Assembly (NCBI GenBank): GCA_011800155.1 | Contig: CM022378.1 | Location: 620,001-684,000, forward strand | DNA length: 64,000 nucleotides | DNA from: Flammulina velutipes | Taxonomy: Eukaryota > Basidiomycota > Agaricomycetes > Agaricales > Physalacriaceae | Reading direction: 5' to 3' | Shown: piece by piece, positions 10,724 to 21,403 of the stretch | Numbering within the stretch: position 1 is the first letter of the stretch | Layout: each line of letters begins with the position of its first letter | Position numbers and translations under genes: made by a program | Notes under the pieces: generated by a model | Database searches by the model: none | Told to the model about the DNA's origin: nothing | The model's input: only the letters and a program-made list of their open reading frames with translations

Positions 10724-12580
10724 CAGACATCCAGCGTCTATGTACCAGAACACGCTCGCTTCCATAGGTTCCTGCAGTCTCCCCCGTCAGCCCAATATGC
10801 GACAATTTTTTAAAAACCGTTCCAGAAAAAATGTGCATATTAGAAGGTTCCTGTTGGTATCGGTATACGTGTACAGATCAAAATCATTAACACGCACCGT
10901 GATCAGAATGAGACGAACGCAGTCCGACAAGGCTTCGACGACAGAGGTCATCGAAGGGTAGCCGTTCAGTCCGAGTTTTGTATTCAGCCTTTGCAACCGT
11001 CAACAGCGAGCTCGAGGATGGCCACGACGACAACATACCATGTACAGACGTGCGCTGCTATGGATGAAGCCAAGTCGACTGTCAAGAGCTTAAACCCTTG
11101 CGAGTCAAGGGGTATACGGAGTCCGTGGAGAGGGATGGCGACGACGTAGTGAATGGAAACTTAATCGGCGCCCATTTCGGATGAAATGAAGACGCACCTC
11201 AATTCAGCAATGCTGACGGCTGCCCATGCCTCCCAATAGCACTCCCGTTCCGTCGAGAATCACCGTTCCACGCCGTTGTCAGGAGCGTCTTGAAATGAAG
11301 TCCAAGCTTGGATGAGTGAATACGGATCCCTGGAGTCGGAGGTTAGCTTTAGGCGCGTCGGTAAGCACTTTCTCGTATATCATCCTCATTCTCTCGTTGA
11401 AGCTATTCGAAAGAATTTATGCAAAGGGATGGTAGTAATGTTGGGACTCACGACGACTGAGCGTCGGATCGGCAACGACGTCGACCGGAGTTGGAGCGTG
11501 GCGCATCGAGTGTAGGAGGTGGTTGGTGACTACCAACAGCGTATGCACCGTCTGCAAGGTGCATAGAACGACGTCGCTGTGTCTGTATGCAAGCTCGGTG
11601 TTGTCTTCCACATCCCACAACGGACCTCGGCGATGTCTACGTTGAGCGTTGTTGTAAAGCACTTGCAGGACACCTGTGAGCGCCCATCCTGTTTCCAATT
11701 CACGGTCAAGCCCTTAATTTCCTGCACCGACGCGTGTTGATCAGAGAGTAATGCTGGCGAAAGTCGGTCGCTGAGGCGCGCAATAGTATCCGTCTCTGTT
11801 TGAGGTGCGCCAGTTGGCCCGCGTAATACTGTGCACGTCTGCGAGGTGTGCGTCCACGCCATATTCGATGCTTTCCGGTTGCATCGCCCTGAGGAATGGT
11901 CGCCTCACGACCCGGCTGTAGTCTCCATTCAAGGTAGAGCCTAGGACTTTCGTGCAGATGGATGCGTCTACGACGCTATTTGTTAGACTAAGAGACTAAC
12001 AAGCTGGACGTTCGTCTAGGTCGATTAGAACGACCTAGTAGATACATGGTTAGCTACAAATGGGATCGTTGCAACGTAAACGTACCACAAGCCAAAGGAA
12101 GTGTCAGAAGCTTGCGTATTACTGAGATTCCGTGATGGATGGGATACCGAGACAGACTTGAGGCTTGAAACTTTGCTTAAAACTATCGTTGCCATGGGTG
12201 AACGGGATGGATACGAAAGGGAAAAGTCACGCACCTTTGACGCTGCCTCTCCGGGTAAGTGTCCATCGCATGGATCTTTTCAATCGAGCTCAAAGTCTAC
12301 AGGCAGAGTGGGTGAGGAATATACAACATACATATCTGGGGCGGCAATCATCTCAGACTGAGAGAATGGCATCCAGTAGTGCGGTGGTAAGTCTGGGGTA
12401 TGTGCCGATGACGGATCCGCGTCTTCTTAATTACCGTCCTTGGAGGTATCGAACATTGAGTCGTCGGCAAGCTATGTGTAAGTACATTCAATTTCAACAG
12501 CGGGAGTCCTTACGCTGGTTTCCTTGTCAATGAGAACCCACCTCTGCAACCAGGCCGTCTACTATCTCTCTGAGCCTTTT
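10724..12580. other. Intergenic, degenerate sequence
   Basis: No intact gene seen. Minus-strand frames at 11417-11932 (for example ARLSDRLSPALLSDQHASVQ near 11740) look faintly coding but shift frame repeatedly. They could be a decayed exon set, which I could not rebuild or name. Confidence 0.4.
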
Positions 12581-12581
12581 C

Positions 12582-12937
12582 TTAGCGTCGTATCGGGTGC
12601 ACCCCTTTCGGCCGTTGGCATGTACAAAAATGAATGCGCATCCCAGCTATTTCAGCGCTGGGGTTGAGATAGTAGATGTCGGGAAAGGTGTTAAATTGCG
12701 ACCAATGATCATGATTCATAAAAGTGCCTGGCATGAGGTCACGTTTCGCGCTAGGCACATACCAATTCTCCCACGGGGTTTCGGTGCGCATGGATAACTA
12801 ACGGCGCCACTAACAAAGTACATATCCTCTAATGATAGTTGCTCGCTAGGCAATATTCCTGTCTCATAGCCGCCTCCTTTTGCTGAGTCATATTTATCTA
12901 GCACGATGGGGTAGAGGTCCACTAACTGCCACGACAT
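12582..12937 (-). pseudogene. Possible two-exon fragment of an unknown gene
   Basis: Two minus-strand frames have protein-like composition: one starting at 12937 (MSWQLVDLYPIVLDKYDSAK) and one ending at 12582 that contains TPWENWYVPSAKRDLMPGTF and an HDHWSQF stretch. No clean GT-AG join in phase was found between them. Further coding-like sequence in another frame (YWMPFSQSEMIAAPDMYVVY) lies near 12360. I read this as a degraded gene of unknown family. Confidence 0.3.
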
Positions 12938-14217
12938 TCTCTCTTGCCTTAATCGTCATCTACCCTTCGACGAATCCTTGTACCGAGGGCGTGGAAGCTG
13001 CTGGCAATGATGGTAAGTATTTGTACCTATGGACATACAGTTTCGTTAGTCTTAATTTTTTCACCTCGGGCGTGCGTTTAGGCCATAAAACGAAAGATGG
13101 TATGAATAATGATGCAAAGGTTAGAATAGTTCACCAAGATGCCAGATCGATATGTATACCGACCAGTCGTTGGTCCAGAACGGTGTTAGCTGCGCGAGAC
13201 TCTAATGTTGATGTGGTTCGCGAAAGAGAATGGATGGGACGGTCCATGCAAATCTCGAATGTGAAGGTATTAGCACTTGGGAAGCTAGCACATCCGTTGG
13301 TGCTTATCGACGAGCGAGTACGAAATCTAAAGGTAATTGTGTGGTTTGTAAGGTCAAAGGAATATGTCATGATAAGTGTACCTATCGCACGCCACGGAAA
13401 TAAGGTTTCTTGGGGAGCATGTAATTATAACTGAAGAGTCATACGAACCAACGGGCTGTTCCATAGTCGTCTAACTATGGTTGAACGTTGAGATCTCACT
13501 ACTTGCCTCCTTGCACTGACGATGCTCCCGTCCCAGTGTTACCACTCGTCTTAGAAGATTCTCCACCGAATGATGACGGAAAGCTGGGGGCCTTCCGGGA
13601 CATTTGACCCCTTCGATTAAGTTGTGGTGTCAACGGCGACGACTAGAATGGCACCATCAGATATTTCGTAGGCTTACGCTGTATATAGTCTACTCTTCAA
13701 TATATGATGTTACCTTTCTTTGGTTGTAACTTGAGCCTGCGAGACTGAGCATGAAGATCTGTGTGTTTCATCGTGCCAGTGCATGAGGTATGAATTAGGC
13801 TATATATGAGGGTATGAATTAAGTGTGCATGACGACGTGGATAAGGGTATGAATTGAGCAGTGCCAGACTCCTCGACGTGTACATCCCGGGTATATTCGT
13901 CACACAGTTAAATATTGGTGTGGCGCATCTATATTGTTATTCACTCTTGCGCTCAAGTATGAAAAATCTATATATTGTGATTTCTAGCTATGAGGATTTT
14001 TATGATGGCCCGGTGCCAAGTGAGTTGGGCCACGGAATTCGGGAAGTGCAGTGGCCAGAATATTGAAATCCACGGAAAAGCTGGTGTTTCGCAAGCGTAT
14101 AGTACAGTGACGTCAGTCACTCCAGACCTCTTGAACCGGTTCAGACCGGTTCAATGTCAGGGTCGCTCCATCGGCAGCACAAAGATACCTTCCATCTTCA
14201 CCCAGTCTCCACCAGTA
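12938..14217. other. Intergenic; one long but unconvincing open frame
   Basis: A plus-strand frame of 184 codons (12880-13434) runs partly antisense to the fragment above and shows no motif. The rest is AT-rich. The 3' end, 13990-14217, is open in the frame of the next gene and may hold an unrecognised upstream exon of it. Confidence 0.4.
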
Positions 14218-14857
14218 ATGGACAGATCACTAGATCGTCGCAGCGTACAGCACTCCAAGCTTGACTTCCAAATCGATGAGCAACACAAATTGTTGCGTGC
14301 AATCAATACTGGTAATAATTGTCCCTTGCCATGGCCTGCCTCGCTCATAATCGTCTATCGCCAGTAAATGGCCTCTCTTATGAGGATTTTGTCCTCGACC
14401 CCAAGTGTGTACTAGTACTCCTCCCCTCTGCGGCAATGATGCCAACCTCGCTTTTCCACGCAGCCCGCCGGCCAACTCCCATCAAAGTGCTCGTCCCCAC
14501 CCAGATGAAAACGGGGCGATCAAAATGTCGCGCGGCGATGCCTATTGGTGGATTCAACGCGGAGATGTCGACATAGCCCATCCTCCGACTCTCACCCACA
14601 GTGCCATCCACAACCCTTCGCCAGGAGATCTATGGGTTTACTTCTGCAGAGGCGCCCGCCATATCTGGCTGCGTGAGGAGGACAGTTGGAGACGCCTATC
14701 CGCTGATGCTGGGACCTGGAATGGACGTGCGGACAGAGCTGACCAGGTTCAGCACCCCTCTGGGTCAGACCAATGGCTTAAGTTTCCGCTTGAAGGGAAA
14801 CCGACCTGGCTCAAGCGAGCATCCCTCAAAGGCCTTCTCAAAACCCCTCGATCATAA
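14218..14857 (+). CDS. Unknown protein, paralogue of the gene at 47879-48869
   Basis: Exons 14218-14311 and 14385-14857 with a 73-nt intron; 567 nt, 188 residues, phase closed. Exon 1 encodes MDRSLDRRSVQHSKLDFQID. The distinctive part of exon 2 reads IAHPP..., HNPSPGDLWVYF, RHIWLREEDSWRRLSADAG and PTWLKR. The minus-strand gene at 47879-48869 has the same order of motifs (MSRSTDRRSIQHERIEFQVN, IAHPP, HNPSPGDLFVHY, FIWIRNLDNSWKALSPDAG, PNWVTR), so this is a real family. The paralogue is about 125 residues longer, mostly at the N terminus, and this copy may have an upstream exon that I did not find; the frame is open back to 13990. Function unknown. Confidence 0.65.
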
Positions 14858-14964
14858 GATACGCGGCCTGCCGTTTTCCGCCCACCCAGCACGTTGAGCA
14901 ACCCATTTAACAGTAGCATTCACGTAGTCCGTGTTCTACAATCCTATCACCACTTTACTACGAG

Positions 14965-15256
14965 ATGCGCTGGAACTTCTTGATCTTGTTTGGTTCCCAC
15001 ATGCTTGTCTGCTTTTTTGCTTTCTGGCTGGCCAAATTGACGGAATCCCCCCGAAACCAGGGGAATCGCATTCGTGTTGGAATCTACACTTTCGTGCACG
15101 ATGTCGCATCTCTTTGGCAGTTTATAACAATTCCTATGATTTGCACTATATTCTGCCTATTATATATTACGACTGTGGCCATTCGTAAGTCCGTCTGGAC
15201 GGGTGAAGTCTTGTAGAAACTAAAGCATCTTCAGGCATTGGTACACCCTTGTAAGG
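14965..15256 (+). CDS. Small two-helix membrane protein (hypothetical)
   Basis: ATG at 14965 begins MRWNFLILFGSHMLVCFFAF, a strong N-terminal hydrophobic helix. A charged loop follows, then a second hydrophobic segment (ITIPMICTIFCLLYITTVAI). A consensus GTAAGT donor at 15188 could splice to an acceptor near 15233 and end after a few codons (stop near 15254); unspliced, the frame ends at 15216. It lies between two other small unknown genes on the same strand. It could instead be an exon of the gene at 15300. No family recognised. Confidence 0.45.
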
Positions 15257-15299
15257 CTGAAGCTTTCACAACACCGCACTCCTTAACGTTGGCCGCAGC

Positions 15300-16161
15300 A
15301 TGAAAGCGGGCTGGAAAATGTTCCGCATATTCACGTCCACCCACTTAGCGTCAAGCCTGATGGGTTTAGCAGGGCCTGACGGTGCTTGGTTTTCTCCTGC
15401 CAGTAAGTGACACTACATGACCTTACTTTCGTCTCACGCTCCAAATCAGAATATTTACCATCGACTTATCTTAAGTCCTTACGACTGAGGCAACATGCCC
15501 TGACGGATCTGATCAAGCTTCGAGAGAAGACCATCAACCAATTATACGAGCAAGACTTCAAAGAGGAGGACGCGCAAATGCAGCAGCGGCTCCTTTTCTG
15601 GTCAAGTCTGGAATACTTAGGTATGTTCTCCTCTACTAGCAAGGAAGGCTGACCTGTAATACTATAGCAGAGGAATTCATCGATCCCGAGGCTGTTCGAG
15701 CACAGGCGTGGCGCTCACGCCTTCACATACAGCTCAAGCCAGTCCTCCAGCAGTTCATGTTGGATCTAGTAGTTAGGATCACCCAGTTCGCCAGCAAACA
15801 ACTCCCTTCGATGTATCCCGAGTCAGAGTCCCTAGATTTTGACTTGCATCCTGGCCTGCTAGTCAGTTATACTCTTCTCGTCCGCGTCATCGAGCCACTG
15901 TTGGCGGACCTACTTTTCCGCCTTGACACTCAGCTTGAGCGCCTTCCGAAGGGAGAACAATTTGATATCAATCCCTGGATTCAAGACCAAGTGAAACCGG
16001 CTCTGCAGGAGCTTTTGGAGAAGCTAAAGTACCCTGGATCGGATATCCACGCTGGAGAGAATCCCGGTGCGTCGTCCTACGCTATTTATTTGAATTTTAG
16101 CCCTGATTCGGTGTGCGCCGTAGAAAACGTAGGCTCCTCGAAAGCTGAGCCCACAGGCTAG
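15300..16161 (+). CDS. Unknown helical protein, three exons
   Basis: Exons 15300-15402, 15450-15620 and 15671-16161; introns of 47 and 50 nt with GTAAGT and GTATGT donors; phase closes to a stop at 16159. The ATG is the first Met after an in-frame stop. The N terminus (MKAGWKMFRIFTSTHLASSL) is mildly hydrophobic and might be a signal or anchor. The middle is predicted helical and charged (LIKLREKTINQLYEQDFKEE). Exon 3 is leucine-rich (LDLVVRITQFASKQLPSMYP, LERLPKGEQFDINPW, LQELLEKLKYPG). About 254 residues. No known domain was recognised. It is one of several small intron-containing genes of unknown role in this window. Confidence 0.7.
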
Positions 16162-16400
16162 CTTTCAGAAATGGTGAATTCTCCCAGGATTTTGATTGGC
16201 GGACGGTGGTATCATGATAATCGCAGCGGTGGTATTCAATGCACATAGTTACATAGAGTTACGAACAATCGTTATCGGGCAGGTTTGATGACCTATCCAG
16301 CTGCCTTAGTCTCCTATCTGAGATCTGAGTACGGTACTGAGTGTCCCGTCTTGGGTGTAATCTAATATAATATTCGTTGAAACATTCAGTGCGAGGTCAA
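16162..16400. other. Intergenic, no feature seen
   Basis: Short spacer between the 3' end of the preceding gene and a repeat mosaic. The stretch near 16388-16420 (ATTCAGTGCGAGGTCAAAGT...) resembles 45320-45350. Confidence 0.4.
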
Positions 16401-16415
16401 AGTATCTGTACGACA

Positions 16416-16725
16416 TCCTGCGGCGATGTGGGGGAAGGCGGAGCCCGGAGGCTCCGACAAAGACAGACCCTCCTGGAAACGTTCAGCTGCGATGGGTAGG
16501 CCCGTCGCGGGAGACCGTAGGAGATCGTCAGAGCTACACGCGACGTCTGATTGCTTCTGTATTGGGACGGGAAGGCGGGAAAGAAAGAAGCTTTGCTCTT
16601 CGACGGACACGATCACTTCGTCGAGTCTGCTGGTGGTGAAGAGCAAGAGGCTCGACATCACGTGTCCTTTCGAAGACATGAGTTTCTGAGGGCTACTCGT
16701 ACTCTGAAACTCTCAACTACCTCTT
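16416..16725 (+). repeat. Dispersed repeat, partner at 46145-46455
   Basis: About 300 bp aligning with 46145-46455 in the same orientation with clear point differences and small indels, so older than the neighbouring 1.16-kb repeat. Both copies keep an open frame ending SFAL(RR/QQ)TRSLRRVCWW followed by TGA, preceded by RRLIA.VLGREGGKER. This hints at a formerly coding sequence, but I do not recognise it. Confidence 0.7.
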
Positions 16726-16728
16726 GCA

Positions 16729-17894
16729 ACTATCTATCACAAGTATTCACTATAAACCCTGTTTCTGCGATCCCAGACAGGCCCAACCCCCGATAATTAT
16801 ATCTATATCTTGTCGCATGCTACGGGTGCCGAAGTCTATATCAATTTAACAGTGCTCTATGAGGTGTCTCTCATTCCACACCGCTGCCACTAGTAGGTGA
16901 ATCTATTTCACACTCTCCTTGTTGGGGCTTATGACGCAGATGGCCTATACTTATTCAGGTCGTTCACACCTTGGTTAGCATCATGATGGACAGTAGGTAC
17001 GCTCGTACATGCTTGTTAATTTTTTGATTTTTGGGGGGTCTCACTCGTGTCTCACTCGTGTCAATACTGATGTGTAATAGCTTCAAGACAGGTTCGTACA
17101 CCGTCCGTACACCGTCCGTGCATGTCCGTGGGCCGTCCATGCATGTTCATACACTGTTCGCGCATGTTCGTGCATGTTCGTGCAGGTCCGTACACTGTTC
17201 GTGCGCTACTCGTGCATTGTCCGTGCATGCTCGTGCATTGTCCGTGCATGTTCATGCACTGTCTGTACATGTCCGTGAAGACCGCTACAACTTACGAGTG
17301 AGTCAGCGAGATGGACCAACAATGACGACGGCCGTGGATGATGTCGACGAATGCGAACGACGAGGTCGGCTGTGGATGATGTCGGCGAGTGCGAATGACG
17401 AGGACACCATTGGACGACGAGGACGAAGAGTTATTGCTATTTCCCGTCCTTTTTTGGGAGCGATAGCGTTGGAACTTGGAATCGGCCGGCTATGTACTGT
17501 CTTTTGATGTGCGACGGAGAAGGCTTTGAAAAAGAACGATAGTTGAACGTTGAGTGGTAGGAGATGCCATGAGCGTAGACGCATGGGATGGGAAGTGGGT
17601 TTATCAGACAGCTTACCTACAAATGTGGACGCCACTGCTAGCGTGCGAACGCATCAAGTCTCCTGGTATGAATATAGAGTATACCTATTTAGCGCAGTGG
17701 TATCACTGCTTACATTATACTGGCATTCCTAATGAAGCTCTCTCTTTCGAATTGAGGCTGTGAATTTTTTGAACGGCGTTCGTATGATTGTGCAGTTGCT
17801 GGATGTTCGTGCAGTACAGTACATGGTTCGTGCATTCGACAAAGTTCGTGGATGTTTGTGCATGTCCGTGCATTTACCAAGTATGTCCGTGCAT
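16729..17894 (+). repeat. 1.16-kb repeat, inverted copy at 40117-41283
   Basis: Near-identical reverse-complement match to 40117-41283, with only a few substitutions and single-base indels in runs of T or G. It contains the GTCCGTGCAT minisatellite (17092-17277) and the 158-codon frame that translates it. Boundaries are sharp: unrelated sequence begins on both outer sides. No terminal inverted repeats or target duplications were identified. Recent duplication is inferred from the high identity. Confidence 0.88.
17092..17277. repeat. 10-11-bp minisatellite, consensus GTYCGTGCAY
   Basis: About 17 consecutive units such as GTCCGTGCAT, GTTCGTGCAT and GTCCGTACACC, each 10 or 11 bases, roughly one helical turn. 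A looser cluster continues at 17800-17894. Reverse-complement copies sit at 40117-40205 and 40738-40925, and degenerate relatives near 19240-19340 and 25320-25460. Confidence 0.85.
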
Positions 17895-18100
17895 CTTATA
17901 TATTAAAAGACAAGTGGCCGATTCCTAATGCCATTGGTCCGATCGCGAAGACAAACAAAACGGCCTTCTCATTGGCTCCCCGGTAGGTTTCGGTCCGTTT
18001 CTGGACCAGGTCTGGATTTATGCGCCACACTGGTGGCATCAACAAGAAGTGTCGCTTCAGGGTGCAGGGCATTAATTACATGAGAGTATATAGTGGCAAT
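17895..18100 (+). repeat. 200-bp repeat, inverted copy at 47503-47703
   Basis: Imperfect reverse-complement match to 47503-47703, sharing for example GACAAGTGGCCGATTCCTAA and GGTGGCATCAACAAGAAGTG. It appears to interrupt the neighbouring repeat: 18190-18225 (TTTACTCTAAGGGTGATTTA...) resembles the sequence that continues the inverted 1.16-kb copy beyond 40117, so this block may have inserted there. Confidence 0.65.
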
Positions 18101-18320
18101 GACTGACTTGCAGCACCATGTCCGAGGCTACAGAGACTCAAGATGGGCTGCACCACAGGGTCCTCGGCAACGGTAATCCCACTGCTCTCGTTTACTCTAA
18201 GGGTGATTTACATGCACATGCTCGTGCAAATATCGGGGCGATTGCCGAGCCGATCGATTACAGTGTGAGTATGTCGCTACTTAGTTGTTTACGGAGATAC
18301 TGGTTTGATTCTACGCGGTC

Positions 18321-19151
18321 ATGAGCCTGGCTATCTGCTCCTGGGACGAAGATTTTCTGCCGTATACCGATGGACTTGCGGACGCGGAAGTGATTATGGA
18401 CATTCAACGCCTCAATTCTGAAATCTTCCAGCTGGCGGCCACCATTTCGGAGAGCACCACCATCGCAGTCGACACCCACTGGCCGACGATAATCCGATGG
18501 CCGTGTGGATTAAACTCAAAGGAGCCGGTCCTAACACTGCTCTCGCGAGCTCTCCAGACCGCGGTTTGGGAGGACCTTGGTTATGTCCTGCAGATCGTCT
18601 TGCAAACGTCTTTGCTTGGTGTGGTTGAGGACTGGACGCACAATCTGTCCCCGATATATCAGTATGATCTGGAGACGGGATACCGACACCTACGACGTGA
18701 ATGTGCGTTCCGTATCTCGATGTTCATACGCAGGGGCTTCTAACTTATCTACGTAGGTCCGCCTCGATGGTCCGCTCGATGGAGAGCGATGACTAGGACT
18801 TTCATCAAGTATCGCGAGCCCAGTTTGGTCGTTCTAGAACTCACATCTCACTTGAGACGGGTCATCACCCTGGTGGGAGAAGTGTTCTCGCAAGGCACCA
18901 CCGCGGGGATCCTTATAGCCTGTCCCGATTCTGAGCTGGAGTTAATCGCACACCGTGCCATCACCTTGGATCGGGATATGGGTGAGAAGGTGTTGAGTCA
19001 TGATCTACGAGTGATTGGACCTGCGGATCCGCAAAGCTCTTCCCCTCGCTGTTGCATATCTTTGGGACTTATCAGTGCGTACCCCAGTAGTGAAGACGTG
19101 ATTTTATTGGCGGCAGAATATGAGGATTTGGTAGGACTTTCACGGCAGTGA
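18321..19151 (+). CDS. Unknown protein, two exons
   Basis: Exons 18321-18702 and 18757-19151 around a 54-nt intron (donor GTGCGT, acceptor TACGTAG); 777 nt, 258 residues, phase closed. It starts MSLAICSWDEDFLPYTDGLA. Exon 1 is rich in aliphatic helix (LLSRALQTAVWEDLGYVLQI). The join reads RHLRRECPPRWSARWRAMTR. Exon 2 continues with FIKYREPSLVVLELTSHLRR and an acidic, hydrophobic C terminus. An open frame from ATG 18118 (MSEATETQDG) may be an upstream exon, but I could not join it in phase, and part of it lies in repeat-like sequence. No domain recognised. Confidence 0.65.
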
Positions 19152-19421
19152 TGATACGGCGGATGTGCGGATGTGCGGAGAAATATGGACAACTATGATC
19201 TTACCGCATCCATGTATCGTAACGTTTGTACTGGTCTCCTGTTCTTGCACTACCCATTATTTGTTCTTGCATGTCCTTGCATTACACAGGTTTGTAGGTA
19301 CATGTTCTTGTGTACGGTTCTTGCAGACGTTCTTGCAATTATCGGGGCCCCCGTAGGGGTAAATGACCCCACCTCTGTTCGTGGTTATTTTGCAGTAGAA
19401 TTTTGATTTCACATCTTGTAC
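19152..19421. other. Intergenic with degenerate GTTCTTGCA-type repeats
   Basis: 19240-19340 carries several spaced copies of TTCTTGCA/TCCTTGCA, a diverged relative of the GTCCGTGCAT minisatellite. No gene seen. Confidence 0.45.
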
Positions 19422-19423
19422 TA

Positions 19424-19832
19424 GGGCTCTTTTGCTGGACATATATCGCCAAATTGACAAGTCAAAATATCTGTATTAGTATCAAGCAGTACAGAGGTCA
19501 AGCATAAGAAATATCAAGCTCTATATAGTTAGTATTACAGTTGTCACTTTGCACAAGATCATCTGCAAGATTTGGTTGCTCCATGAGGTTGTCGAGGGCA
19601 TGGGGAGCTCGAGGTCGAAGGGGAAGGGGGCAGGCGCAAGAGATCAATGGCTGAGGTGAACCTGTTTGCTTCCGGGAGAGCAATGCGGCGGTCAATGAGC
19701 AGAAGTAGATTTTGAATAGTATTTAGGACCAACGATGAAATATCAAGACTACAGGCATCACTTCATTTGGAGTATTAACCGTGACCTCAAATTTACAGCT
19801 GAAATCACGATATATGTCCAGCAAAAGAGCCT
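19424..19832. mobile_element. TA-flanked MITE, copy 1 (409 bp)
   Basis: Left end GGGCTCTTTTGCTGGACATA and a right end ending TATGTCCAGCAAAAGAGCC are inverted repeats of about 24 bp. TA dinucleotides flank the element (19422-19423 and 19833-19834). This is the signature of a non-autonomous Tc1/mariner-type element. No transposase is present. A nearly identical copy follows after three bases. Confidence 0.8.
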
Positions 19833-19837
19833 TAGTA

Positions 19838-20250
19838 GGGCTCTTTTGCTGGACATATATTGCCAAATTGACAAGTGGAAATATATATATATATTAGTAT
19901 TAAGCAGTATAGAGGACTAGCAAAAGAAATATCAAGCTCTATATAGTTAGTATTACAGTCGTCACGTTGCAAAAGATCATCTGCCAGGTTTGGTTGCTTC
20001 CTGAGGTTGTTGAGGGCACGGGGAGCTCGAGGTCGAAGGGGAAACGGGCAGGCGCAAGAGACCAATGGCTAAGGCGAACCTGTTTGCTTCCGGGAGCGCA
20101 GTGTGGCGGTCAATGAGCAAAGGTAGATTTTGAATAGTATTTAGGATCAACGATGAAATATCAAAACTACAGGCATCACTTCATTTGGAGTATTAAGCAT
20201 GACCTCAAATTTACAGCAGAAATCATGATATATGTCCAGCAAAAGAGCCC
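19838..20250. mobile_element. TA-flanked MITE, copy 2 (413 bp)
   Basis: Same terminal inverted repeats and internal sequence as copy 1, in the same orientation, with TA at 19836-19837 and 20251-20252. Point differences and small indels separate the copies, so they are not an assembly echo of one element. Head-to-tail pairs can arise by insertion into or next to an existing TA end. Confidence 0.8.
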
Positions 20251-20252
20251 TA

Positions 20253-21157
20253 CTGCCGAAGAAATGAGTGGATAGTGGAGATTCGGAAATCCCGGTATTT
20301 AACATAGGCATTCCAGAATCGTACCTATTCACGCCAGACAAAAATAGAATCTCAGTTTATTATGTTATTTCATTAGTTGTCGTAAATCCCGGGCCAAAAG
20401 GCTGTAGTAAGATTACACCTATCATGCAGAACTATGTAGTACAAACAAAATGATAGTACATTTTGTTCATGACGCACGCACCGACACCTGCTAATTATCT
20501 CCTATCGGATGGTACCAAGCGGAAGTCTCCCTCTGCTCATCCCACGACATGGCCCACCCTCGTGACGTCGGCAACTGCGCCGACCGTAGCACCGCTCTGG
20601 TGGCGGGGTCTCCTTCTGTGAGGCGCTTCTCCTAGATTTGCCCCACCCCGTGGTTCAACGTTTACCTACGCCTCCTGATTCCTTGGATTTATACGCCGGT
20701 CTTTACACTTTAAGTTCGTCGGAAGACGGTGGTCGCTAACGCCTTTCATTGGATCTCCTGACTCGCCTGTGGAGGTAGGTGTATCTGTGAGGGCACTGGT
20801 TGCATTTGCGAACGCCACTTCCTGCCCTGGCGGCGTTGACCACCCGGCGTCCAGCTTATCCTAGTTGCTAGTCCTAAGCTATAACTTTTCTGCCGTGATG
20901 ATGTGCGGTTGGAACGTAGGGGTTACCGCACGCGAACAGCGGGCGGGGGGCCAGCAGGTAGAATATGGAGTTGAGTGCGCGACGACGTGGTCTACGAAGC
21001 CCCTAAGATCGAGCCACCGATCTCATCCTCTAACAAAGGACTTCAATCCAGTGGATACTGTGACGAGAGGAGGTGGCGGGTAATCTATAGCCGCCAACGT
21101 CAGATATGTAGGGCGCATCTTCGCGCTGGGAATACGCACATCGATAGCTACTACGCT
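20253..21157. other. Intergenic with a short decayed open frame
   Basis: A short frame near 20470 (MTHAPTPANYLLSDGTKRKS) has protein-like composition but soon meets stops; it is probably a relic. No supported gene. Confidence 0.4.
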
Positions 21158-21210
21158 TCCCTTCGTTAGGTATGTCGTCCCCTGGTAGTTACAATTTTGA
21201 GAGTATTCCC
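21158..21210 (+). repeat. 53-bp exact match to 2133-2185
   Basis: Identical 53 bp, in the same orientation as the sequence abutting the left end of repeat copy A. After 21210 the two loci diverge completely. Confidence 0.75.
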
Positions 21211-21403
21211 GACGACGTTGATTTGTACGAGGCTGCCGACTTTACCCAGACGCTTCTCCTCTGAGGAGCCATATCTATCAATTTCTCAACCATCATCGTC
21301 TCTCACCATCACCACTTCAACACTTCGCCAAAGCCTCCTCCGTGTCCCATAAAATCTTTTCGTATGATTGGAGGGATACTTGGATGTCGTTAATCCTCGT
21401 GAG

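Noticed and set aside
12880..13434. 184-codon plus-strand frame as a gene
   Set aside because: No motif, no introns where the genome usually has them, AT-rich, and antisense to more protein-like sequence.
17092..17277. CRISPR-like array
   Set aside because: Units are 10-11 bp with no unique spacers, in a eukaryotic context.
17031..17507. 158-codon open frame rich in SVHV/CTS repeats
   Set aside because: It translates the GTCCGTGCAT minisatellite; the complementary strand is open too. No evidence of selection.
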